Positions 39,318 through 50,064 are shown, counted from the first letter of the stretch. The stretch is DNA of 64,000 bases from Sphingomonas sp. S2-65 (GCF_021513175.1 NZ_CP090953.1:2786501-2850500); one strand, 5' to 3'. Notes: generated by a model not told the origin, from the letters alone. Made by a program: numbers and translations.

Positions 39318-39566
39318 TCACTGCTGCGCCAGATAGGCGCGCAGGTCGTCGCACCCGCCGATCCGCTCCTCGCCGATGAACACCAGCGGCGTGGTCGTCA
39401 GGCCGTGCTCGTCCTTGAACGCCTCGACCTCGTCGCGGGTGGTGAGATGGTGATCGTCCACCTGGAAGCCATGCTCCTCCAGCATCTCCTTGGCGCGCAC
39501 GCCAAAGGGGCAGACATGGTCGGGGAGCACCATCCGGTGCAGCGTCGCGCTTCGTTCTTCAGTCAT
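39318..39566 (-). CDS. Glutaredoxin-like protein
   Basis: An 82-residue thioredoxin-fold protein. The active site HVCPFG has one cysteine (Cys19) in a CPxG motif, followed by LEEHGFQVDDHHL, the cis-Pro segment TTTPLVFIGEERIGGCDDLRAYL and the GG motif. It is a monothiol-type glutaredoxin, so it is more likely to handle glutathione adducts or to transfer clusters than to reduce disulfides (inference). The ATG at 39566 was chosen for its fit with the family length. Confidence 0.85.
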   Translation of the reverse strand: MTEERSATLHRMVLPDHVCPFGVRAKEMLEEHGFQVDDHHLTTRDEVEAFKDEHGLTTTPLVFIGEERIGGCDDLRAYLAQQ

Positions 39567-39640
39567 GGATGCGCAACTTATCAGGCCGTGGAGGCGTTCC
39601 GCCCAACCCACCTAAAACCACGATTTCAGGAACTTAGCCG

Positions 39641-40498
39641 ATGCGCTTTCTTGTCGCCGAATGCGAGCCGCCCGAAGCGCGCGAGAGGCGCAGGGAAAGT
39701 GTCGGCCGCAGTTCGGGCGAAACCTATCTGGCGGTTCTGCACAAGCTGGCCCCCGGCGCGGAGTGCGACCGGCTGAAGCCCACCGACAGCCGCGCCGAAA
39801 TACCCAGCCGCGAAACGCTCACCGGCTATGACGCGGTGTTCCTCACCGGATCGCCGCTGCATTTGTGGCAGGACAGTCCTGAGGCGCGCCGGCAGATCGA
39901 CTTCATGCACAGGGTCTTCGCGTCGGGTACGCCATCCTTCGGCTCCTGCGCGGGGCTCCAGGTCGCCTGCGTCGCCGCGGGCGGCAAGGTCCGTTCGATG
40001 GGCAAGCGCCGCGAGGCCGGCTTCGCCCGTCGCCTGGCCGCGACGGAGGCGGGCCGCAGCCACCCGCTGCTGGCAGGCCGCCCGCCCAGCTACGATGCCC
40101 CGGCGATCCACACCGACGAAGTCGAACAACTCCCCGAAGGCGCAACCCTGCTCGCCGGCAATCGCGTGACCGCCGTCCAGGCTGCCGAGATACGCTGCGG
40201 CGAAGGCGTGTTCTGGGGCGTCCAGTACCATCCCGAGATATCGCTGCGCGAAGTCGCCGCGGCGCTGCGGCGCCAGGCGAGCGACCTGCTCGAATGCGGG
40301 CTGGCAAGGACCGAAGCCGATATCGACGGCCTCGCGGCGCAAGTCGATGCGCTTCACGAGGAGCCCGAACGCGCCGACCTGGCTTGGCGGCTCGGCCTGG
40401 ACGACCAGGTCACCGATCCCGGGCAGCGCACCCGCGAGCTCCGCAACTTCATCGAGCATCTGGTGAGGCCGACGCGTCTTCGGCGCGGGAGAGGCTAG
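39641..40498 (+). CDS. Class I glutamine amidotransferase-like protein
   Basis: A 285-residue protein with a free-standing GATase1 domain (about 1-215). The nucleophile is Cys103 in FGSCAGLQVA, and the His-Glu pair is in WGVQYHPEIS. The C-terminal 70 residues are helical and charged. Such stand-alone domains are often called GMP synthase-like amidotransferases and include glutathione or gamma-glutamyl hydrolases; the real substrate is unknown. The stop overlaps the convergent GNAT gene stop by four bases. Confidence 0.85.
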   Translation: MRFLVAECEPPEARERRRESVGRSSGETYLAVLHKLAPGAECDRLKPTDSRAEIPSRETLTGYDAVFLTGSPLHLWQDSPEARRQIDFMHRVFASGTPSFGSCAGLQVACVAAGGKVRSMGKRREAGFARRLAATEAGRSHPLLAGRPPSYDAPAIHTDEVEQLPEGATLLAGNRVTAVQAAEIRCGEGVFWGVQYHPEISLREVAAALRRQASDLLECGLARTEADIDGLAAQVDALHEEPERADLAWRLGLDDQVTDPGQRTRELRNFIEHLVRPTRLRRGRG

Positions 40499-40953
40499 AT
40501 CACCCGCGTCATGAACCGGCTGAACGGATCGGCCGCCGGATAGCCGGCCAGCGGCGCGCAGTCGGTGAAGCCGAATTGCCGGTACAGCCCGTGCGCTGCC
40601 TCGAAGGCGGGCCCGGTGCCGGTCTCCAGGCTTAGCCGGGTATATCCCCGTTCCCGCGCGACCTGGAGGATGTGGCGCAACAACGCGGCGCCGGTGCCGC
40701 GGCGCAGATGCTCCGGGTGAGTGCGCATCGACTTGATCTCGCCGTGCGCCGCGTCGACCTCCCGCAGCGCCGCGCAGCCGAGCAACTGCGCACCGTCCCA
40801 CGCCGCCCAGAAGCGGATGTCCGGTTGCTGCAGGCGGCTGGTGTCGAGCGCGTGGACACTGTCGGGAGGGGAGTGGGCGCGCATGCTGTCGAGATGCAGC
40901 TGCAGCAGCGCCACCACCTGGGGATAGTCGAGGCCCCCCTCCCGGACTTCCAT
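40495..40953 (-). CDS. GNAT family N-acetyltransferase
   Basis: A 152-residue GNAT protein. The acetyl-CoA loop is MRTHPEHLRRGTGAALLRHI (RRGTGA), with YRQFGFTDCAPLAGYPADPF-like C-terminal residues typical of the PA4866/YafP-like group. It ends with the family phrase FSRFMTRVI. The substrate is unknown. The start ATG at 40953 overlaps the last base of the M14 peptidase stop (TGATG), so translation is likely coupled to the upstream gene. Confidence 0.85.
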   Translation of the reverse strand: MEVREGGLDYPQVVALLQLHLDSMRAHSPPDSVHALDTSRLQQPDIRFWAAWDGAQLLGCAALREVDAAHGEIKSMRTHPEHLRRGTGAALLRHILQVARERGYTRLSLETGTGPAFEAAHGLYRQFGFTDCAPLAGYPAADPFSRFMTRVI

Positions 40954-42071
40954 CAGATCTCGTCGATCATGCCGGCGAGCGTGTCGATCGAGGCATGCGC
41001 CAGCACCTTGCACCGCGCCGGCGACCAGGCGAACTCGGGGTCGGCGTTGGCGTCATGGTCCTTGAACGGCATCTCCAGCGTCATCGCCACAGCGCCAAAG
41101 CGCTCGGCAAGCTGGTTGGTCGACATCGACAGGTTGGCGGTGCCGGGGCTCGACTTCTCATAACCCAGATCGAGCTGGAACTCGGGCGTCTGCGCCGCCA
41201 GGCGGCGGCCATATTCGTAGAACTTCTCGCCATGCGCGTCGGTCCAGCTGGGAATGCCCTCATATCCTGCCAGGAAATTGGCGGGTATCGCCTCGTCGCC
41301 GTGCACGTCCATCGCGAAGTCGACGCCGGTCTCGTCCATGCGGGCGCGCACGCACAGCACTTCAGGGCTGCGCTCGGGCGTGGGCGTATGCCATTCGCGG
41401 TTCAAGTTCACGCCGGCGGCATTGGTGCGCAGATGCCCGCGCCGCGACCCGTCCGGGTTCATGTTGGGCACCAGGTGGAACGTGGCTTTCCGGCGCAGCG
41501 CCTGCGCGTTCGCATTGTCGGCGTCGGTGAGCTTTTCCAGCAGCCCTTCCATGAACCACTCGGCCATCGTCTCGCCGGGATGCTGGCGAGCATAGAACCA
41601 TATCTGCTTGGGACCCTCGCCCACGCTCAGATAATCGATCGCCTGTCCGTCCAGGCTGGTGCCGAGCTGGCGGTGCGACACGCCGGGCTGCGCCGCGATC
41701 CGCGCGACCAAATCGTGGTGTCGCTCCATCGAATATGGCGCGAAATACGCGAACCAGATCACGTCGCTGTCGATGGTGCGGGTGAACTCCAGCACGCCGT
41801 TGGCATAGCTGGTGTCGGTCGTTCGCCACGCCTCGCGGTCGGTGCTCCAGCGCGTGGCGTATCCTGGCCAGCCAAACGCATAAGCTGCGCCGCCAGCATT
41901 GAGGATGCGGAAGGTCAGCGTCCGCCCCTTGGCGCCGGCCACGCGGAAGTGGAACCACTGGTAGAAGTCGGACAGGTGATCCGCGGCGATCTCCAGATCG
42001 ACGCGGTCTCCCTCGATGCGCACCAGACGAATGTTGCCGCTGTCGAACGCGGCGTTGATGTGAACGGTCAT
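40953..42071 (-). CDS. M14-type carboxypeptidase (cytosolic carboxypeptidase-like)
   Basis: A 372-residue protein without a signal peptide. An N-terminal beta-sandwich domain (about 1-120) characteristic of cytosolic carboxypeptidases is followed by the M14 catalytic domain. Zinc ligands are in ARQHPGETMAEW (His and Glu) and the later His in MDVHGDEAI; LVPNMNPDGS and NLNREWHTPTPERSPEV bind substrate in the family. Eukaryotic relatives remove polyglutamate tails; the bacterial substrate is unknown. It overlaps both neighbours (ATGA with the DUF4136-type gene, TGATG with GNAT). Confidence 0.88.
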   Translation of the reverse strand: MTVHINAAFDSGNIRLVRIEGDRVDLEIAADHLSDFYQWFHFRVAGAKGRTLTFRILNAGGAAYAFGWPGYATRWSTDREAWRTTDTSYANGVLEFTRTIDSDVIWFAYFAPYSMERHHDLVARIAAQPGVSHRQLGTSLDGQAIDYLSVGEGPKQIWFYARQHPGETMAEWFMEGLLEKLTDADNANAQALRRKATFHLVPNMNPDGSRRGHLRTNAAGVNLNREWHTPTPERSPEVLCVRARMDETGVDFAMDVHGDEAIPANFLAGYEGIPSWTDAHGEKFYEYGRRLAAQTPEFQLDLGYEKSSPGTANLSMSTNQLAERFGAVAMTLEMPFKDHDANADPEFAWSPARCKVLAHASIDTLAGMIDEI

Positions 42072-42682
42072 TTCACCGTGGTAGTCACCCCGGACTCGCC
42101 TGGGAAGTCCCTGAACAGCGCGCGCGACAGGCGGGCCGCCTGGTCGCGCGGGTCGCTGCCCGGTGTGCCGCTCACCGATTCGGTGATCGCGCGACCTTCC
42201 CAGATCGTGCTGTTGTCCGACCGACGGCGCAGCTGCACCGAAAGCTCGGTGCCGATCACGTCGCGCGTCTTGCCGCCGAGCCCGAGATTCACGCCGCCGC
42301 CCAGTCCGACGCCGCCGCCGCGTCCGCCGCTGAAGCCGCCGCCGCCCAGCCCGATCGAAAAGGGCGATTGCTGGCGGATCGTGCCGCGCGGCCCATAGCG
42401 GAACGACACGACCGCGATATAGGCAGACGGCATGCTGCTGGTGGACTGGACATAACCCAGCCGCGCCAGTTCGGTGCCGACGGCTCCGGCATAGGTCTGG
42501 AACTCAGGGCCCATCATCACGCCGCCGCCGGTCAGCGGCTCGATGGCGACGGTGGTGCGCTCCATCGGCTGGCCCAGATGATAGCGCGTGACGTCCACCG
42601 GCCCTTGGCGGGGGGTGGTTGCACAGCCCGCGAGCAGCGTCGCGGCGACGGCGGCAACGGCAAGGCGGATCGGCTTGGTCAC
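42068..42682 (-). CDS. DUF4136-type lipoprotein
   Basis: A 204-residue lipoprotein with lipobox LLAGC (Cys about 20). The body has VDVTRYHLGQP, ELARLGYV and a VQLRRRSDNSTIWEGRAI segment typical of DUF4136-like outer-membrane lipoproteins. A striking Gly-rich stretch (GLGGGGFSGGRGGGVGLGGG, then VNLGLGGK) sits in the middle. The GTG start has AGGAGA eight bases upstream. Its stop overlaps the M14 gene start by ATGA. Confidence 0.75.
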   Translation of the reverse strand: MTKPIRLAVAAVAATLLAGCATTPRQGPVDVTRYHLGQPMERTTVAIEPLTGGGVMMGPEFQTYAGAVGTELARLGYVQSTSSMPSAYIAVVSFRYGPRGTIRQQSPFSIGLGGGGFSGGRGGGVGLGGGVNLGLGGKTRDVIGTELSVQLRRRSDNSTIWEGRAITESVSGTPGSDPRDQAARLSRALFRDFPGESGVTTTVK

Positions 42683-42771
42683 GGGCGAAGTCTCCTGTTT
42701 CGAGAGCGGAACGTCTCGGCAGACTCCAACCCCGACCGCGCTGACTCGTTCCCGCGCCGGGGCCGGGCAAC

Positions 42772-42798
42772 TTGACTTCGCGGGCCTCGGATTATAGG
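42772..42798 (+). promoter_or_regulatory. Candidate promoter of rpmJ
   Basis: TTGACT (42772-42777), 15 bases, TATAGG (42793-42798). The -35 is near-consensus. The spacer is short, but the element is the only good match in the 165-bp divergent gap and lies 50 bases before rpmJ. Confidence 0.45.
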
Positions 42799-42847
42799 CG
42801 GGCGCCTCTTTTTCGGCATTCCTATTAGTTTGAGAAGCGAATCGGTC

Positions 42848-42973
42848 ATGAAGATCGTGAATTCATTGAAGTCGCTCAAGGGGCGGCACCGTGACAACCG
42901 CGTGATCCGCCGCCGTGGCCGGATCTACGTGATCAACAAGACCCAGAAGCGTTTCAAGGCCCGCCAGGGCTGA
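42848..42973 (+). CDS. rpmJ: 50S ribosomal protein L36
   Basis: A 41-residue ribosomal protein reading [20 protein letters not shown], then [21 protein letters not shown]. It lacks the four zinc-binding cysteines of C+ L36, so it is the zinc-independent (C-) form usual in alphaproteobacteria. It overlaps no other coding sequence. The HAD gene starts six bases later and is probably cotranscribed. Confidence 0.96.
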   Translation: MKIVNSLKSLKGRHRDNRVIRRRGRIYVINKTQKRFKARQG

Positions 42974-42978
42974 TTCGC

Positions 42979-43593
42979 ATGGAGAAGCCGCGCGCCGTCA
43001 TCTTCGATGTCGGCAACGTGCTTTTCTCCTGGGATCCGCGGTTCTTGTACGAGCGCCTGATCGAAGACGGTCAGGCGCTCGACGCGTTTCTGCAGGATGT
43101 TGTCACCAAGGAGTGGCATTTCCAGCATGATGCTGGACGTCCCTTCGCCGAGACTTCGGCGGAGCTTGCGGCGCTGTATCCGCATCATCGCGAGCTGATC
43201 GCCGCCTGGGGCCCGCGCTTCAACGAAAGCGTTGGCCCGGCGATTGCGGGCATGGCCAAGCTCGTCGAGGAACTCGACGCGGCTGGCGTTCCGCTGTTCG
43301 CGATCACGAACTTCTCCGGCGAGTTCTGGCGCGAGTGGGTGCCGAACCATCGCGAGCTCTTCGACCGCTTCCGCGACATCGTCGTCTCGGGCGACGAGAA
43401 GCTGGTGAAGCCGGATCCTGCCATTTACCGCCTCGCCCTGGACCGCTTCGGTCTTGCGGCGGGTGAAGCCGTGTTCGTCGACGACAATGCGGCGAACATC
43501 GACGCCGCCGCGGCGATGGGCATCCATGCGGTGCTGTTCACCGACGCCCCCGCATTCCGCGCGGAACTGGTGCGGCTGGGGCTGTTGCACTGA
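42979..43593 (+). CDS. HAD family phosphatase (YihX-like)
   Basis: A 204-residue HAD-IA hydrolase. Motif I reads VIFDVGNVLFSWDP; the second aspartate is replaced by Gly as in YihX-type sugar phosphatases (FDLGNV). Motif II is AITNFSGEFW, motif III VKPDPAIYRLAL and motif IV EAVFVDDNAANIDAAAAMG. YihX of E. coli dephosphorylates alpha-glucose-1-phosphate (family knowledge); the substrate here is unproven. No clear ribosome binding site lies in the six-base gap after rpmJ, so translation may depend on rpmJ. Confidence 0.87.
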   Translation: MEKPRAVIFDVGNVLFSWDPRFLYERLIEDGQALDAFLQDVVTKEWHFQHDAGRPFAETSAELAALYPHHRELIAAWGPRFNESVGPAIAGMAKLVEELDAAGVPLFAITNFSGEFWREWVPNHRELFDRFRDIVVSGDEKLVKPDPAIYRLALDRFGLAAGEAVFVDDNAANIDAAAAMGIHAVLFTDAPAFRAELVRLGLLH

Positions 43594-43598
43594 TCATC

Positions 43599-43626
43599 GG
43601 CCACCCCGGCTCGAGGCCGGGGTGAC
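43599..43626. repeat. Single REP hairpin between the HAD gene and pyk
   Basis: CCACCCCGGCTCGAGGCCGGGGTGAC forms one hairpin, given here at 43601-43626. It is a single-unit copy of the GTCACCCCGG family and lies between convergent stops, where it may help end transcription. Confidence 0.8.
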
Positions 43627-43653
43627 GAAGAACCCAAACAGGAACCGGGAAGC

Positions 43654-45120
<1,467 letters not shown>

Positions 45121-45192
45121 ATAAATGCTCCTCGCCTTGTGCGCGCACGCCTCTAACCTCTATTGCTCAAGGATCAACTATGGAGACTTCCC

Positions 45193-45495
45193 TTGGCGAC
45201 GCTCGACACGCTGGATGATGCCACGGCTGCGGCGGCGTTTCGCCGGCTGGTGCTTCATTTGCAGCACCGCAACGACGCCGAGAACATCGATCTGATGGGT
45301 TTGGCAGGCTTCTGCCGTAACTGCCTGGCCGACTGGGTCATGGAAGCCGACGGCGCGATGAACCGCGACGAGGCGCGCGAGTTGATCCACGGCATGCCCG
45401 CGGCGGAATGGAAGGCGAAGTATCAAAGCGAGGCGACGCCCGAGCAGTTGTCGCGGATGAAGGCGAGCGTCGCGCTGAACCAGCACCATCCGTGA
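45193..45495 (+). CDS. DUF1244 domain-containing protein
   Basis: A 100-residue helical protein. The core FRRLVLHLQHRNDAENIDLMGLAGFCRNCLADW, then REEARELIHGM-like NRDEARELIHGMPAAEWKAKYQ, defines DUF1244 (SMc04008-like). The invariant FCRNCL gives two close cysteines, possibly metal-binding. Function unknown. The TTG at 45193 has GGAG seven bases upstream; an earlier TTG at 45163 would add ten residues outside the family. Confidence 0.85.
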   Translation: MATLDTLDDATAAAAFRRLVLHLQHRNDAENIDLMGLAGFCRNCLADWVMEADGAMNRDEARELIHGMPAAEWKAKYQSEATPEQLSRMKASVALNQHHP

Positions 45496-45626
45496 GCGGT
45501 GGGGCTTGAGCGGGGCGCGAGCCTCCTTTAAGCGCGCCGCTTCCATCTTCATCGCCGTCCGCCGGGGTTTCGCGTGATTCGCGTGCCCGTCCTGCGAGCT
45601 GGCGCCAGACCCACGGAGTAAGCCCC

Positions 45627-45863
45627 ATGTCCGATTCGATTTCCGCCGAACAGCTCCGCCTCCTGATCGAGCGTATCGAGCGGCTCGAGGAAGAGAAGAA
45701 GGGCATCGCCGACGACATCAAGGACGTCTATGGCGAAGCCAAGTCGACTGGTTTCGACGTGAAGACGATGCGCTCGATCATCCGCCTGCGCCGCATGGAA
45801 AAGCATCACCGCGACGAAGCGGACATGCTGCTGGAAACCTACAAGCAGGCACTGGGCATCTGA
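45627..45863 (+). CDS. gapR: GapR-like nucleoid-associated protein (DUF2312)
   Basis: A 78-residue, all-helical, highly charged protein with [20 protein letters not shown], then [20 protein letters not shown] and [20 protein letters not shown]. This matches Caulobacter GapR, which binds AT-rich, overtwisted DNA ahead of polymerases and stimulates type II topoisomerases (family knowledge). The helical coiled-coil and the basic face [10 protein letters not shown] are visible. It stands alone, followed by a 318-bp gap. Confidence 0.9.
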   Translation: MSDSISAEQLRLLIERIERLEEEKKGIADDIKDVYGEAKSTGFDVKTMRSIIRLRRMEKHHRDEADMLLETYKQALGI

Positions 45864-45882
45864 TCTTCGGGCGGCCGATTGC

Positions 45883-46102
45883 TTCACGCAAAGGCACGAA
45901 GGTACGAAGAACTGGCATTCGCGCAGAGGGCGCAGAGGGCGCAGACATGTCGTTCTCCCGGTTAACGCCCCCGCCGCGTCACCGGCATGCTTTCTAGCGC
46001 GATGAAGTTCCTGCCGCTGACGCGGCGGGGAAACGCCTCTTCGCTCTCTGCGCCTCTGCGCGAACCTTCAAAACCCTTCGCGTCTTCGCGCCTTCGCGTG
46101 AA
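45883..46102. repeat. 220-bp element of three concentric inverted repeats
   Basis: The outer arms are 45883-45909 (TTCACGCAAAGGCACGAAGG...) and 46076-46102, matching 22 of 27 bases. The middle arms are 45918-45938 (TTCGCGCAGAGGGCGCAGAG) and 46044-46064, with one indel. The inner arms are CCCCGCCGCGTCA (45969-45981) and TGACGCGGCGGGG (46018-46030), a perfect 13-bp match that extends with small mismatches. No coding potential is seen in the core. It fills most of the 318-bp gap between gapR and yebC and resembles a MITE or large REP-type element. Confidence 0.8.
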
Positions 46103-46181
46103 CCAAAGAAGAACCCCAGCCATTGCCCGCAGCCCCGCGCCTGTCCTAGAGACGCAACCACCGAATTCACACGAGAGCGCA

Positions 46182-46925
46182 ATGGCAGGCCATTCCAAGT
46201 TCAAGAACATCATGCACCGCAAGGGCGCGCAGGATAAGAAGCGCTCGGCGGCATTCTCCAAGCTCAGCCGCGAAATCACCGTTGCGGCCAAGATGGGCGC
46301 CCCCGATCCCGACATGAACCCGCGCCTGCGTGCGGCGGTTAATGCGGCCAAGGCGGCTTCGGTGCCAAAGGACAACATCCAGCGCGCGATCGACAAGGCG
46401 TCGCGCGGCGACGCGGAGAATTACGAGGAAATCCGCTATGAGGGCTTCGGCCCCGGCGGCGTGTCCCTGATCATCGAAGCGCTGACCGACAACCGAAACC
46501 GCACCGCCACCAACGTGCGCGTCGCGGTGTCGAAGAACGGCGGCAATCTGGGCGCCAGCGGATCGGTGAGCCACGGCTTCGACCGCATGGGCCTGATCAC
46601 CTATCCCGAGAGCGTCGGCGATTCGGAAAAGGTGTTCGAAGCCGCACTCGAAGCCGGTGCCGAGGACGTGACCAGCTCGGAGGACGGCCACGAGATCTGG
46701 ACCGCGCAGGACGCGCTCCACGAAGTCGCGAAGGCGCTCGAGCCGGTGCTCGGCGAAGCCGAAGGCGCCAAGCTCGCCTGGAAGCCGCAGACCATGGTTG
46801 CGGTCGACGCCGATGACGCGGCGACGCTGTTCAAGCTGATCGACGCGCTGGACGACGACGACGACGTCCAGACCGTCTGGGGCAATTACGAAGTCTCCGA
46901 CGAAGTCATGGAGAAGCTGGGTTGA
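46182..46925 (+). CDS. yebC: YebC/PmpR family DNA-binding / translation regulator
   Basis: A 247-residue YebC family protein beginning [69 protein letters not shown] and [20 protein letters not shown] are diagnostic. The acidic C-terminal stretch [11 protein letters not shown] is typical. Members act as transcription regulators or, as shown for YebC-type proteins, relieve ribosome stalling (family knowledge). It opens the yebC-ruvCAB-tol cluster. Confidence 0.95.
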   Translation: MAGHSKFKNIMHRKGAQDKKRSAAFSKLSREITVAAKMGAPDPDMNPRLRAAVNAAKAASVPKDNIQRAIDKASRGDAENYEEIRYEGFGPGGVSLIIEALTDNRNRTATNVRVAVSKNGGNLGASGSVSHGFDRMGLITYPESVGDSEKVFEAALEAGAEDVTSSEDGHEIWTAQDALHEVAKALEPVLGEAEGAKLAWKPQTMVAVDADDAATLFKLIDALDDDDDVQTVWGNYEVSDEVMEKLG

Positions 46926-46932
46926 TCCCACG

Positions 46933-46957
46933 CCTCCCCGGGGCAAGCTCGGGGAGG
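46933..46957 (+). promoter_or_regulatory. Hairpin whose 3' arm is the ruvC ribosome binding site
   Basis: CCTCCCCG (46933-46940) pairs perfectly with CGGGGAGG (46950-46957). GGGGAGG is the only Shine-Dalgarno-like sequence before the ruvC ATG at 46966, with eight bases of spacing. Folding would hide it. The 5' arm begins seven bases after the yebC stop, so ribosomes finishing yebC could open the hairpin. Confidence 0.55.
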
Positions 46958-46965
46958 ATCTCTTC

Positions 46966-47451
46966 ATGATCCTTCTTGGCCTCGATCCCGGCCTTGGCAC
47001 CACTGGCTGGGGGATCATCCGTGCCGAGGGCAATCGCCTCAGCCACCTCGCCAACGGCCAGCTCAAGACCGACACCAAGGCGCCGCTCGCGCGCCGGCTC
47101 GCCCATCTCGACGCGATGCTGGCCGCGGTGATCCTAGACCATGCGCCGGAGGCGGCGGCGTGCGAGGAGGTGTTCGTCAACAGCAACGCCCAATCGACGC
47201 TGAAGCTCGGCCAAGCGCGCGGCGTCGTGATCTGCGCCGCCGCGCGCGCCGGGTTGGATGTCGGCGAATACACGCCGAGCATCGTCAAGAAGGCAGTTGT
47301 CGGCACCGGCGCCGCCGACAAGGCGCAGGTTCACGCCATGGTCTCGCGCCTGCTGCCCGGCGTGAAGATCGCCGGAGCCGACGCCGCCGACGCGCTTGCC
47401 GTCGCGATCTGCCACGCGCATCACCTGGCCTCCGCTCGCCATCGCGGGTGA
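46966..47451 (+). CDS. ruvC: Crossover junction endodeoxyribonuclease RuvC
   Basis: A 161-residue Holliday-junction resolvase. The four acidic catalytic residues are visible: Asp7 in [14 protein letters not shown], Glu in AACEEVFVN (about 66), and two Asp in [16 protein letters not shown] (about 138-141). LGQARGV and [21 protein letters not shown] are conserved. It acts with RuvA and RuvB, encoded downstream. Confidence 0.97.
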   Translation: MILLGLDPGLGTTGWGIIRAEGNRLSHLANGQLKTDTKAPLARRLAHLDAMLAAVILDHAPEAAACEEVFVNSNAQSTLKLGQARGVVICAAARAGLDVGEYTPSIVKKAVVGTGAADKAQVHAMVSRLLPGVKIAGADAADALAVAICHAHHLASARHRG

Positions 47452-47594
47452 GCCGCGTTTTCGCTTTCCTACACGGCGATGTTCTGCTTACGTACCAGCG
47501 GAAGCGCTGCGGCTCCGGGCCGGCAGGTGCGCCGAAGCAGGCCGGCTCGCGCATGGGCTGAACTTTTCTAAACTTCGGGGAGCTTGTCCATCCG

Positions 47595-48188
47595 ATGATC
47601 GCGCATTTGAACGGACGGCTCGCTTCCACGGGCATCGACTATGCGGTGATCGACGTGAGCGGCGTCGGCTATCTGGTCGGCGCTTCCGCCAAGACGCTGA
47701 CCGCGCTCGGCGCGGCCGGCGAGTTCGTGACGGTGCATACCGAAATGCTGGTGTCGGAAGACTCGATCCGGCTGATGGGCTTCGCCTCCGCCGACGAGCG
47801 CGACTGGTTCAAGCTTTTGACCAGCGTGCAGGGTGTAGGCGCCAAGGTGGCGCTCGCAATCCTGTCGATCCTCGCGCCCGACGAGCTGCGCACCGCCGTC
47901 GCCCGCGCCGATTCGGCCACCATTGCCCGCGCCAACGGCGTGGGGCCGAAGCTCGCCCAGCGCATCGTCAATGAATTGAAGGACAAGGCAGGGTTGGTGC
48001 TCGGCGGCGGCCCGGTGGCGGTGCCTTCCGGGGGCGCGGCTGCCGACGCGGTATCGGCGTTGCTCAACTTGGGCTTCAAGCCGGCCGAGGCATCGAACGC
48101 GGTCAATGCCGCCAATGACGAGCTGGGGAACGCAGCCACGCTCGACGCGCTGGTACGGCTGGCGCTGAAGAAGGCGGCACGGCCCTAA
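47595..48188 (+). CDS. ruvA: Holliday junction branch migration protein RuvA
   Basis: A 197-residue tetrameric junction-binding protein. The N-terminal OB fold ([20 protein letters not shown] to about 64) is followed by two HhH motifs ([18 protein letters not shown] and [18 protein letters not shown]) and a C-terminal RuvB-binding domain (about 150-197). A 143-bp gap without recognisable features separates it from ruvC. Its stop overlaps the stop of the convergent minus-strand gene by four bases. Confidence 0.96.
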   Translation: MIAHLNGRLASTGIDYAVIDVSGVGYLVGASAKTLTALGAAGEFVTVHTEMLVSEDSIRLMGFASADERDWFKLLTSVQGVGAKVALAILSILAPDELRTAVARADSATIARANGVGPKLAQRIVNELKDKAGLVLGGGPVAVPSGGAAADAVSALLNLGFKPAEASNAVNAANDELGNAATLDALVRLALKKAARP

Positions 48189-48613
48189 GCCGCGCGCGTG
48201 CCCCTTGCGAACAGCGCTTCAACGCCCCGGCGCTCGCGGGCAATATGCGTGCGCACGCGCAGGATCATCGCCTGCGCCTCGCAGCGATATTCGTCCTCGC
48301 GGCCGACGATGCCCGACGTGCTCCATTTGGCGATGTAGCTGCGGAACGCCTCGGTCGTGATGATGCACTCGGCCTTGAGCTGGCGGGCCGCGTCGGCGTC
48401 GAGCTGGGACCCGTTCTGCATGATGGGATCGAAGATCTGCTGGTGCTTGAACACCTGATAGGCAGTCAGCACGCGAACGAAGCGCCAGCGCGCGTTGCTG
48501 ACCGTTGCCGGATCGAGCTCGGCGGCGCGGACCAGGGCGTCGGCCTCCGCCGTATAGTCCGCGATCGCGCGGTGGTGCTGGTGCATCTGTGCGACAAGGC
48601 CGATGTGGTTCAT
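48185..48613 (-). CDS. Uncharacterised helical protein, possible hemerythrin-like fold
   Basis: About 142 residues, all-helical, no signal or membrane segment. It has [35 protein letters not shown] and [18 protein letters not shown], giving histidines spaced through four predicted helices as in HHE hemerythrin-like domains. The HxxxE pair in the second helix is HQQIF, so one metal-ligand Glu is missing. I do not recognise the family with certainty. It is inserted antisense between ruvA and ruvB. The ATG at 48613 was chosen; a longer start at 48670 is possible. Confidence 0.6.
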   Translation of the reverse strand: MNHIGLVAQMHQHHRAIADYTAEADALVRAAELDPATVSNARWRFVRVLTAYQVFKHQQIFDPIMQNGSQLDADAARQLKAECIITTEAFRSYIAKWSTSGIVGREDEYRCEAQAMILRVRTHIARERRGVEALFARGTRAA

Positions 48614-48747
48614 GCGCCAGTCTTGGGCGAGACACGGTAACCGCTCGTTTACGTCTCGCCTCCGGGTCACTGCGCATACGTGTCAGTCCGCATGGGGAAG
48701 GTGCGTAACCATGGACAGGGGCGGCTGCGAACAGCTAGGGAACATGG

Positions 48748-49770
<1,023 letters not shown>

Positions 49771-50064
49771 TCCCGGCCACTTTCGCCGTGCCGCCAGGGC
49801 AGGCACTTTCGGCTTGAACAACAGGATTTCCGGTGCTGCATGGAAGCGGCTGGGCGTGTGCCCGGCCGCTGTCGCGGGCGCGCGCGCCGGTGGCTGCCAG
49901 GGTGAAGTTGAGAAGTTTGTGCGGAGGACCGCAACTTCCTCAACTTCACGTGCCGGTGGTGCCGCCAGGCAGCGGCGATCCGCGCGCCGGACGGGTTCGC
50001 CTTTCACCCGTCATCCGCAGCTAGGGGGTTTCGCGTTGGTAAACGCTCCATTACTGCGGCGGCC
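49771..50064. other. 294-bp ruvB-ybgC gap with direct repeats around a long hairpin
   Basis: No gene is seen. GTGCCGCCAGG occurs at 49788, CACTTTCG is repeated at 49778 and 49804, and related blocks GCCGGTGGCTGCCAGG (49886-49901) and GCCGGTGGTGCCGCCAGG (49952-49969) flank a hairpin. The promoter of the ybgC-tol operon should lie in this region, but no consensus stands out. Confidence 0.5.
49902..49949. repeat. Long hairpin upstream of the tol operon
   Basis: GTGAAGTTGAG (49902-49912) pairs perfectly with CTCAACTTCAC (49939-49949). AAGT/ACTT and GCGG/CCGC extend the stem inward to an AGGA loop. There is no T-run after it, so it is not a clear terminator for ruvB; it could be a regulatory or mobile-type hairpin. 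Confidence 0.75.

Noticed and set aside
39567..39600. A GGAAC-N17-AGTT match on the minus strand before the glutaredoxin-like gene.
   Set aside because: The -10 would end only about eight bases before the start codon, and the match is imperfect; chance is likely.
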